From Branchiostoma floridae (taxonomy: Eukaryota > Chordata > Leptocardii > Amphioxiformes > Branchiostomatidae): 64,000 nucleotides of DNA. The notes under the pieces are model-generated. The model saw nothing but the letters and a program-made list of their open reading frames with translations. It did not search any database and was not told where the DNA came from. Within the stretch, counting starts at the first letter, position 1. Every line of letters begins with the position of its first letter. The position numbers and the translations under genes were made by a program. The stretch spans positions 17,840,401-17,904,400 of the forward strand of contig NC_049979.1 of assembly GCF_000003815.2 (NCBI RefSeq), given 5' to 3'. Positions 1 through 9,839 of this stretch are shown here, in pieces.

Positions 1-57
1 TGTTCCTGTTTCAGTGATTTTTACGATGCTGGGGACTTTTCATTTTCTCATAGGAAA

Positions 58-236
58 TGTAGAAATACGAGGGGGCGAGTAAGAACAGAAAGAAACAACA
101 CCCCGACTCCCGGGATTCGAACCCGCGCCGACCCGGGGCAGCCGGATCACAAATCGAACGTGCAAACCGTTCGGCCAAAAGGCTTAAGCCATTAGACGTC
201 TTCGGTTTAGCAGTCCTTGAACACCACTGTTACACT
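58..236 (-). repeat. tRNA-derived SINE, copy 1
   Basis: Read on the minus strand, the unit contains an RNA polymerase III B box (GGTTCGAATCC, complement of 113-123) preceded by a tRNA-like body. A second copy at 339-517 shares the whole unit, including the flanking GGCGAGTAAGAACAGAAA and CACTGTTACA blocks, which lie outside any tRNA. That makes it a dispersed SINE rather than a tRNA gene. The family name is not assigned. Confidence 0.75.
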
Positions 237-338
237 ACTCCCCCTTTTCTTTTCAAGATTCGTCCTCGAATCTCCGAGATCGACATCCCTGTGTGGCACA
301 TACTAGCCTGTTACTCACAGGGCCGGCGTGGGAACCAT

Positions 339-517
339 TGTAGAAATTCAGAGGGGCGAGTAAGAACAGAAATAAACAACATCCCGACTCCCGGGATTCG
401 AACCTGCGCCGAACTCGGGCAGCCGGATCACAAATCCAACGTGCTAACCACAACACCAAAAGCTCAAGAGCTGTTGGCGTGGTCAGTTTGGCAGCGCTAG
501 AACCCCACTGTTACAGG
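339..517 (-). repeat. tRNA-derived SINE, copy 2
   Basis: This is a second copy of the unit at 58-236, in the same orientation. The B box is the complement of 394-404, and the tRNA-like A-box region (GTGGTTAGCAC on the minus strand) is better preserved than in copy 1. The two copies are only about 100 bp apart and have clearly diverged. Confidence 0.75.
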
Positions 518-1431
518 AACAATGTTCAAATGATAAACCTGACATGCACCAACTTGGAAAGATGCGGGTGTTTATATTGATATCTGATGCTTCAATAATC
601 AACATTACACGGAATGTATAGTACCAAGTTGAATAAATGTATATTGGGTTGGACTGAACCAAAATAAACCCCTGTTGTCAAAGTAGACTCGTCCAAGTTT
701 GTCGTCATTTTCGCGCGCTTTTTGAAGATCACACGACTGGAATGACAGAAATTCATGCTCAACACTGACTGATGAAGTAAGGTACGTTTCAAGCATGTTT
801 GTCTTAAATAGCAACAGAGATTATGATCAGCTAATTATGAAGGTCAATGTAGTCAAGATTCGTGTCACAGAAATATTTCTCGTTTTACACAGTGGACCCC
901 TTTATATAAACGTACAGACGGCGGTAAATCAGCGACGCTATTTACGCTAGCGCCACGTTATCTACATTGAGGACTTGTCATTGAGTTATAAGCTCCATGA
1001 TCAAAAGCATATGGGCTGCAGAAGTTAATAGCTAACTTAAGTTAAGACTTCACTATCATTAGATGTTCCGAAGTTTTCACCTTTGCTTGGTTAGGTTGGA
1101 AATCTTGGTAATTAGAAGCAAACTGCTCTTTCAACCAGTCNNNNNNNNNNNNNNNNNNNNNNNNNNNNNNNNNNNNNNNNNNNNNNNNNNNNNNNNNNNN
1201 NNNNNNNNNNNNNNNNNNNNNNNNNNNNNNNNNNNNNNNNNNNNNNNNNNNNNNNNNNNNNNNNNNNNNNNNNNNNNNNNNNNNNNNNNNNNNNNNNNNN
1301 NNNNNNNNNNNNNNNNNNNNNNNNNNNNNNNNNNNNNNNNNNNNNNNNNNNNNNNNNNNNNNNNNNNGTTAATGACCCGCCCCGAGGTGTATATGGTGTC
1401 ATAACGCCTGGTCCTTTGCTATAACCACCGA

Positions 1432-1529
1432 ATAAAACCACCGATGTGAGCGAAGCGAACGAGGTGGTTTTATGAGCATCGACACTGGTGCCGGTGTCGA
1501 TGCAAATCGACACCGGTGCCGGTGTCGAT
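1432..1529. repeat. Hairpin plus two near-palindromic 24-mers
   Basis: ATAAAACCACC at 1432-1442 is exactly inverted at 1463-1473 around a 20-base loop. It is followed by two copies of a near-palindromic 24-mer (ATCGACACYGGTG then CCGGTGTCGAT) at 1478-1501 and 1506-1529. This looks like the end of a dispersed, hairpin-rich non-coding transposon next to the N run at 1141-1367. No coding potential is seen. Confidence 0.6.
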
Positions 1530-3014
1530 TCATTCTGACCAATCAGAGGAGCGAAACCCACTTGCCTGGCCCGGATCTTTGTGTTACGGCGTCATAACCA
1601 ACGTGGAACGGGGCCTTCTGATTGGTCCGCGGCACCTGGCTATATGATAATGTTGCTCATCAACAAAAGCCTTGTTATACACATATTACACAGTTCTTTC
1701 TGCTGGTATTATTGAACCACACGATATAAGGTGTATGGATGGACATTTTGTTAGGTAGCACATTCATTCTATATTGATGTGACATTGTGTTTGTTCCACG
1801 AACAAAGATTGTCCTGACATTAAAAAATGTTTTATAAGAAGTGCGATAACTGGTGTTTAGTTTGTTGTCTTTCCAATATCGAAAGCTTGTGCTAGAAAGG
1901 CCCAGTCCATCTGGTGCATGTTGCCATCGCATCATGTCCTGCTATTCCCAAAGACTTGATTAAAGGACGCGAGGACGAAGCGGTTCTGACCTAGAGCGTG
2001 TGATTGTGTGAATCCTTTGTTACTTAGCATGTATTTAAATAGACCCCGCCAAGATAGAGACCTTGCATATCTTGGGTGTCTTTCCGCAGAGTCCGGGTGG
2101 GTATAGGACGAACAAGATTATACGGGTATTCCGGATAACAAAGATACACTTTTTTGCTACTCTGAGTTAGCAACATGAAGATAAGAGGTCCAGCATTATA
2201 GACGAACATGACCTGATCAGTTCAAATAGAGCCAGTATGTACACTATTCGGCTTTCCTCCAAATGTTAGAGATTCTGTAATTTACGTTACCACAGTTCAT
2301 TGGCATTTACCTGTAGAATAGATATCGCCTGCTTCCAACCATTTTCATAAATACATGTATATTCTATCGCTCTTATCCCATCCTACAGGGTGAAAATTAA
2401 GGAGTATTAAACGGTTTGTCTTCATATCAGAAAAAAAAATATATCATTTATTTACTTTTATACAAATGTAGCAAACTTAATAGCTAGTAATTTTGATGAT
2501 TATTCCGAAACAAATGACACGGCGGTTAAATATTTCTCATTGGCGTGTAATTTGAAGGTTTTGGGTTGGAAAATTCGCTAATTTGGCTGTTGTTAATCCA
2601 CTATTACTTGCTGGAACATTTCTCTGTGTAGTAATATGCTCTTTATTACGAAATTGTAGGAAAGATGACATGGCCTACTACAAATCAAATATCTCCAAAA
2701 TTAAGCGTGTTNNNNNNNNNNNNNNNNNNNNNNNNNNNNNNNNNNNNNNNNNNNNNNNNNNNNNNNNNNNNNNNNNNNNNNNNNNNNNNNNNNNNNNNNN
2801 NNNNNNNNNNNATAGCAAAAGATAGTCGATATAAGTGGTAACAAGTTCATACCAGCAGGTAAGCGTTTTGGACAACTTTATTTTTTACAATTTTCTACCT
2901 CCAATTTTCCCAGTTAATGAGGAATGGGCGTTCAATTGAAGCACTTTTCAAGAATCTTAGTAGAGGTCCCATTTCTTCAAAGAATAAAACCTGGCATAAA
3001 TTGTCTGTATTTAC

Positions 3015-4420
3015 CAGTCTGGGCAGAGTAGAGTGAATGGACACCCTCTGGAATGATGACAGCTAATGCAGTACCCACCAGGAGCCCAGCTCCCATCACA
3101 GTCACAAGCTTTAGTCTTTGCTGTAAGAAATCCAATAAAGGCATTGCAGTTACCTATAGTAAATTCCTGTAAGACTACGCAGATACTATTACTAGCATAT
3201 GGATGACATCCTCTGAGTGCTCCAAAAGGTGATATGAGCTCCCCCACAAAAAGTTGAATTCCATATGATTTCTAAGCAATGTATTCAACTTAACAGGCTA
3301 TTGTTTTGAAAGCATATTCTGTGTGTTTGATTAAGTGTTCTTGATCAAGAACACTGAACTGAACATACAGAATATGCTAAATAAAACAATTTTTGGTCTT
3401 TCACATCTTCTTCGTCTTTGGAAGACTTTGCTCTTTTGCATCCATTCTCCAACAGTTTTTTTTTTCACTGTACTCATTTGCACATTTTGCAGCTTCTGTC
3501 TACAATCAACAGTGTGGTTGCAAACATTTTTTTGAGGGGAAAGGAGCCAGCCCAACTGATCTCAAAAGTTAGATTCTTGAAAATTTGTTTGTAACTGAAG
3601 AAGTTAGCAGGTAAAATTTGGCAGCCAGGTGCTAGGTCGGAGGTACACAGTCCTAGGTTCTGAGTGGTGTGGTTGTACACAAACAGTGAAAAAGTGCCTC
3701 TTGCGGGGAGTGACTATGTGCAGTTTGTAATTGCTATAATTAACTAAACAAAGAAGACATAAATAAATAAATGGTATATTGGTCATTGGCAGTTTTTCTC
3801 ATGATACAGAGTAAGTGTACTCAACAAAGAGTGAATAATATGAAGAGGTTTCCGGTAGCTTCAATCTGAACGCACCCATGTGAAAAAAAAATGACATTAC
3901 ATTCAAAGAAGTGAGAACTTATGAATAAGCATTGAATACATTGTTGGTTTTTAAAAACTATAGAGTTTGGAATATGATTAGCTAGCTCAGAGTATCTTTA
4001 AAACAGTTGATGACACATTTGTGCATTGTCTCCAATGAGAATATATGATTGTAATCATGACTTAGTCAAGGAGGATACTAAAATTTCTTGATTAATCTAA
4101 CATATGGATGAACCAATCTTGAAGTTAAACATGAATCTTTGCACCTTGAACCTGAGCGTCGCAAAGGCAACGCAATGTGGCAGGAAAACAGATATTATTC
4201 AAAGGGTAATTGATCTGCCAAATAAACATAACCTATATATGGAGGAGATACACTTTTCACTGTGACCAAGGAGCTTTTATCAAGTCTGTCACACTGTAAA
4301 ATCAAATCTCACCTCAGACAACGATATGGCAAGTGGTATGGAGCCTGCCACGTAACAACCTACTAACATCGCCAGGGATAGCAGCGTGATTCCCCAAACA
4401 TCTCCGATCCACATATCCAT
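3015..4420 (-). CDS. SLC39A9: Zinc transporter ZIP9, first two coding exons (partial)
   Basis: ZIP9 is a zinc transporter of the Golgi/trans-Golgi and plasma membrane that moves zinc into the cytosol. Exon 1 (4313-4420) encodes 36 residues starting [10 protein letters not shown] and includes [19 protein letters not shown], the first transmembrane helix of the family. It ends at a GTGAG donor. Exon 2 (3015-3120) follows a CTTACAG acceptor and encodes [20 protein letters not shown] and PEGVHSLY, helix 2 with the conserved HxxY end, before a GTAAAT donor. Both segments match human SLC39A9 almost residue for residue as I recall it. The start is the only ATG in frame ahead of the helix. Later exons, including the metal-binding helices IV and V, are not in the window. 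The gene is divergent from ERH, 458 bp away. Confidence 0.9.
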
Positions 4421-4878
4421 GGCTCGCTACTGCAGGACTTGCTAGATCTTTGTAAAAGCGTTAATAAGTCCCTAGAGCTTTCTAAGTCAAAATAATTTGT
4501 TTAATCATGACACTTCTCCCTGTGTCGAATCTTGACGCCTCTACGACAGCAAGGTTTCCCAGGCTGCATCATTCTAGGACAAAGGTGAAAGGTTAGTAAA
4601 TAAACAAGACTTGTTTTGATAAAATCATAAAACGTTTCCAAATTCTATCATTGATGAATACTACTTTCATCGAAATGATGTGTTTTTCTTACGTCTAGTT
4701 GTCAGCAATCTGACAAAAAGGGCGTTCAAAACTACAGCAAAGCAAAGGTTGTGACCTTTGCCCTGGGACGCCACATCCAGGACGCCATAATATTTTCATC
4801 GACAGTTTGGGGATCTCTGATCATTTATCAGCGTTTATCGTAATTCGAGGATACATATTGTTGTCTGCGTCGGTAGGA
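4421..4878. promoter_or_regulatory. Head-to-head promoter region of SLC39A9 and ERH
   Basis: Only 458 bp separate the SLC39A9 start codon (minus strand, 4420) from the proposed ERH start codon (plus strand, 4879). Both 5' UTRs and any shared promoter must fit here. I see no TATA box well placed for either gene. Bidirectional use is inferred from the geometry. Confidence 0.6.
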
Positions 4879-6806
4879 ATGGTGAGAGGATTTATATACT
4901 AGTACCTGGTTGTGTTTTAAAGATTTTGTGCAGAATGCACGAGCTGCACCACACGCACCAAACTGCATTGCATGCTGCACCTCCCTTCTTTTGGTTGCCC
5001 GTGGGTGGGCGCATGGACAGTAATATTGGGTGGGCGGTGATCATTGACGGGTGTCCGTCAGTTTTCTCGATCTTGTACGAACGATTCTATATTCTCAAAC
5101 CTTCAAGAGTCCATTAACATCAGTGAATACTAGCTGAATTATGAGATCACAATACGAATCGNNNNNNNNNNNNNNNNNNNNNNNNNNNNNNNNNNNNNNN
5201 NNNNNNNNNNNNNNNNNNNNNNNNNNNNNNNNNNNNNNNNNNNNNNNNNNNNNNNNNNNNNAACATTACAACAAATAGAGTCACGGAATTAAATACCAGC
5301 AAATTTATTTCCATTTACAACATTGCAACTGATAGAGTACTGTAAATTACAGTACTCCATTTGTTATAATGTTGTAACATCCATATTATAACTTACTTTA
5401 TTCAGATTAAGTATTCAAAGTTCCTGTCACATTGAGACTTGGCTGAAATGTTGATTTACCAGTGGTTGCTTTGAATCAGTTTTTTCAATTCCGTTTTAAA
5501 CCAAAGTTTTTTTTTGTTTACCACAGGCCCACACCATACTGTTGGTGCAGCCAACTGGCAGGCCAGAGTCCCGAACATACTCAGACTATGAAACAGTGAC
5601 AGAATGTATGGAGGGTAAGTACAATTACAGACAGGACAAATACAATTTATTACATTAAAACATGATAAACATTTTCTGATTTTTTTGTCATTGTCTTTCT
5701 GAATTGATTGTAATGTGTTTGAACATTGTTCCAATTCCGTTTACGTCTATGTAAATAAATCAGCCATAACTTCATCTTTGATACCTTACCTGTACCAGGC
5801 GTGTGTAAGATATTTGAGGAACACCTGAAGAGGGTAAACCCAACCAGTCCCTCCATCACATATGACATCAGTCAACTGTTTGACTTCATTGATCAGCTAG
5901 CAGACCTCAGTTGTCTTGTGTAAGTACTGATGACAACCTTTTGACTATATATATATGTAACAGTTATACATATAACAGAAAGTCTCAAAATGACCAACTG
6001 ATATCCTAGAACTGATGGGGGGTGGGGGGTGGCAGGCCTTACAGTTTCCTTCAGGCAGCATACACATGTTGCCATGACTGCACAATGCACACCATTTGTA
6101 GCCAATCTTAATTACAGCAAGGGGTTTAAAAAAATCCTTGATTACAGTATGTGCCTTGGTTTGGCATGGTGCTTGTTTAGGTAGCTTGTAAATAGTAGTA
6201 ATAATACTAATATAGTGCAATGCAGCTTACTTTGTGATATCATTTGTGATATCTATTGTCTGATATTGTCCTACAGGCATGTAATTGCCTTCATAATCAC
6301 ACGTTATTATACAATCAGGGCTGTCTCCATGACCCATCCCTCTGTCCTGGGATGGAAATCTGCTTGTTGGGACTGACAAAAATTTTACCCTTTCCATCCC
6401 ATGAATCAACTTTATTACATGAAATAGGTGAAAATGTGTTTTTATAAGCTTAACATGTCAGATGTAATGAACTAATAAAATGAACATCATGACCTCCTAA
6501 ACAATGACTGGGTGGAAAAAAGGTTTAAAGCTGGAGACAGCCCTGTAAACAAGTATCAATTTTCTTATTATGGTAGTTAAGGGGTGTGCCTTTAATTCTT
6601 TCGTGAAAAGGTCAAGTAATTTTAATGATATTCATCCTGGCCAAAAGTGTTTTGAGCTCTAAGTTTCAACATCTACATCTATTCTTCCATTGCCTGATAG
6701 GTTTCAAAAATCAACAAACACCTATGCACCCCATGACAAAGACTGGATCAAAGAAAAGATCTACATCTTACTGAGAAAACAGGCTGAACAGGCAAGGATG
6801 GACTGA
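4879..6806 (+). CDS. ERH: Enhancer of rudimentary homolog (complete, 4 exons)
   Basis: ERH is a small nuclear protein that binds RNA-processing partners and is linked to splicing, mRNA decay and microprocessor activity. Exon 2 (5527-5614) encodes [18 protein letters not shown] and onward; exon 3 (5799-5919) encodes [20 protein letters not shown]; exon 4 (6701-6806) encodes [18 protein letters not shown] and ends in TGA. All match human ERH closely. Exon 1 is assigned to the ATG at 4879-4881, directly followed by a GTGAGA donor, so the start codon is the last triplet of its exon. This gives a 318-nt frame with compatible phases and a 105-residue protein (human 104). Exon 1 is the least certain part, because intron 1 contains the gap at 5162-5261. 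Exons 2-4 are secure. Confidence 0.93.
5262..5378. repeat. Inverted-repeat element with perfect palindrome, cut by a gap
   Basis: The block beginning AACATTACAACAAATAGAGT at 5262 is inverted, imperfectly, as ACTCCATTTGTTATAATGTTGTAAC ending near 5378. Inside it, 5336-5356 is a perfect 21-base palindrome (AGTACTGTAA, A, TTACAGTACT). The left side abuts the N run. It lies in ERH intron 1 and resembles a small foldback element. Confidence 0.5.
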
Positions 6807-9800
6807 CGCTGAAGTCATCTTCCCAGGGCATTTTATCTTTCATACAAGGGATTTCCAAAGGAACAGTGATGTTAGTCATCAGACTTGGGAATAAGTGAAG
6901 AAAAACAATGATACAAAGATGAAACTTAGTTTTGTTACTCAGGTTGTTTTCCAAATACTTTATGTCTTCAGTCCCTAGAATTTTGTGAGGTACTGTTAAG
7001 GGTCTATAGTACTCTATACCTCAAAAATATTTTGAAACATGTTGGAGTTATAGCAGCGCAGCATGAATTTTAAAAGATTCAAAGCATTCACAGTTTGAAG
7101 TCAATCAAGAGCCATACTTTTTTCAGGTTTTGACCTGATAAGCAATATTACAATACAAGGGAGACCTGAGACAGCAAGGTGTATTGATGTCCAGTATTAA
7201 ATTGGATGTGCAGGTAGTGTACACCATGGGGAAGTAAGCAAAGTAAAGAATACTCCAACAGAAAGTAGGCAACTAGTGTACCAACTTATTATTCCAACTG
7301 TATTAATGCTTTTGTACTGAAATCATTAAACTGTAAAGAATTGTTTAGGCATGGTTACAAATTCGGTTGTAGTTGGCCTTGATGTTGGTTGTAAAATTCA
7401 TTCAGACCAGAGATCTTTTTGTGCCCAGTTTATTTTTTACTCTAGTTTGTAACATGACTAGAGGATGTTTATCAAATGTTAAGGTTGTAGAAGATAGAAA
7501 GTCAAGTGCAAAAGAGAGAACTTCATGCCTGGGGTGTCTCTATATCAAGTTATTTTAGAACTGAAGTAACAGGAGTAGTATGCTGAATTAGTGATTAAAT
7601 GATACAAGGTAACTGACATTATGTTGGTGTTGAGGGATTCAATGTGGGATATATGGGCTTGTATTTGCCACCATGTCATATAGGGAACATTGTAGAGAAA
7701 CAGTTCAGTTATACTGCAAACCATGTAATCAGTGATTAGGACTAAGATGTGTAAGTCTTTATATGCATAAATGGTTCAGTAGGTCTGTGGAATGAACGAT
7801 TTTGATGTTGATCATTGGTTTTCAAAAAATCTTAGTGATTATGCAAATATTGCTAACATATCTGTGTTACACTGAATTAGTCATAAACAGATCTATTTGT
7901 TGCAGAGAAGGTTTTGGAGCATTGCTAAAATGATATCTTTTTCAAAGTTTTGTTATACTGGGTACTTCACTTGTACTTGTTTATGTAGCCTTTGTTAGCA
8001 GTTCAGTTTAGAAAACATATTAACCTTATTCACAATGTTGTTCAAAGGCACATTCATGTGCAACAAGCATGTTTTTTAAAATATTGTTCATTAAAATGTA
8101 TGAAGTAGATGATAAATGAAATGTGTTTGACTTTACTCAATCAAAGTGCATTTTATTACTGACACAAAATATCAGCCACATACAATCAGCAGCTACCCAT
8201 GATCAGACATGTGATACTATTCACTGTAACTACATGTACAATGTACATCAAAATCACAGCAATCAAAATCACTGATTACTAGTGTAACTAAATTTCTATG
8301 TACTCCATGTAGTATACTCGAAAGTATCTTGTACACTGTAAAGAACTTTGCATCAAACATGACTGAAAACAGATACAAAGTTCGTTGTGCAACAAACTCT
8401 GATGCTACTTATTGAGCTTTACTACATAAGAGTCCTCCAGTAGTCCTCCTGACTAAGGTGGGAATGTCGGACGACTCGGACCATTACCAACTCGGCCCAT
8501 CTGCCGGGACAACTCGGACCATCCCCCCTGGACAGCTATTTAGTTGATTTTTTTTCGAAAATGTAATCCCCAACACTAGTTTTATATGTATATACTCTGA
8601 AATGAGAAAACTGTAGGTTGGATTGATTGAATTGTGTAATTCATCGGAACTTTTCGGCATTCCATGCGGCGCACATTAGGTCGTTGACCCCGAAATACGC
8701 AGTGTGTGTGGACACGTGGATAGGTGTGAGGTGCTTCTAATAGAGGACAGTAGTAAACTTTACCATTACTTGCTCTTCGGAATAGCTTTAGACAAATAAG
8801 ATGTGGGTATTGATTTGCTAGTTAAGAATTTTTTATATCGCGGTTTTAATATCACCGGCGCCCGCGGCACATATGATGCTAGATCAAAGGACCGCCACTC
8901 TGTATGACCAGGAAACTTCTGACGTTCTAATAGTATCAGCTGGAGACAATCTTTATAATACTAGTACAAATGTACCAAGAAATGTCAAATTAACTTTTTT
9001 TCAAAAGATAAGTAATTTGGTCCGACTGGTACCTGGGGGTGGTCCGAGTTGACCAGGGGGGTGGTCCGAGTTGACCAGATTTTCAATGGGCCGAGTTAGT
9101 AATGGTCCGAGTTGTCCTGATTCCCCAAGTTGGTTAGGTAGAGATGGAGATCTAGACAAGACTCAACTAGCACCCCACTACACACTTCTGTTCTGTGTGT
9201 ACAATCTGACATTTGTTTTAGTTGACAGTGATACTAATAAGTTACATATTTGTTGGTCAATGAAAGTGAAGTTTACAGCAGCTATGATAATGATTTCTCT
9301 ACTGTAGCTATGCAACACATACTGCACAAACCACGTACAGATAAGGCCATACCAATTTAATTTGTTGGCTCTCAGATTTTTTTCAGAAAAAAACATGGAG
9401 CAACAGGGCAAACGAGAATCTAATTCTTTTGCGAAAAGTTAACATAACATAAAAAACAAGGTTTCAGCTTGAAAAAGATTTTATGACGGACAAGCTGTTG
9501 CAGCCCAACCCAGTACAAATGCTATACACTAGATGCACCTGTTTGTTTGAGATTATTAGAAGTACAGTTTTTATGCATGTACATTCATGAAAGAAACATG
9601 TTCATTTAAGATATAAGACGTCTGTATACCTCAATAATCATAATTAGTAATTCATCATGAAAATTTCCTGAATGGAAGGTGTGGGGTATTTTTTTTCTTT
9701 TCAATTTCCCCTCACCAGCAAGTAGCAATCCTGAATCCTGAGAATCAATTGATGAAATCAGTGTGGCCTACTATATACTACTATATGCTCATATACTATA

Positions 9801-9839
9801 TGAAGATTTATGCCAAAGATGTCATTCAATAACAGGACA
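6807..9839. other. Convergent intergenic DNA between ERH and GBP-A
   Basis: ERH ends at 6806 (plus) and GBP-A ends at 9840 (minus), so both 3' UTRs lie here. A possible ATTAAA signal for ERH is at 8090-8095. The only distinct structure is a long terminal-inverted-repeat element at 8460-9125. Short open frames are not conserved and their composition is AT-rich. Confidence 0.6.
8460..9125. mobile_element. Non-autonomous TIR transposon, about 666 bp
   Basis: The left end reads GGGAATGTCGGACGACTCGG and runs to about 8525. The right end, read in reverse complement, starts GGGGAATCAGGACAACTCGG and runs from 9126 back to about 9050. Both arms carry the same order of units: CTCGGACCATTA, ACTCGGCCCAT and ACTCGGACCA. 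The interior has no long frame, so this is a MITE-like element. No clear target-site duplication was found. Confidence 0.75.

Larger units (their letters stand above)
1..3014. other. Repeat-rich region with two gaps, no gene seen
   Basis: This stretch holds two tRNA-derived SINE copies, a hairpin plus palindrome cluster at 1432-1529 and two N runs (1141-1367 and 2712-2811). No open frame here looks like a conserved protein. The third and later coding exons of the SLC39A9 gene must lie to the left of 3015. I could not find them here, so they are in the gaps or beyond the window edge. Confidence 0.6.

Noticed and set aside
60-140. Possible tRNA gene on the minus strand
   Set aside because: The T-arm/B-box is good, but the same block with identical non-tRNA flanks recurs at 339-517 and the acceptor stem does not close, so it is a SINE.
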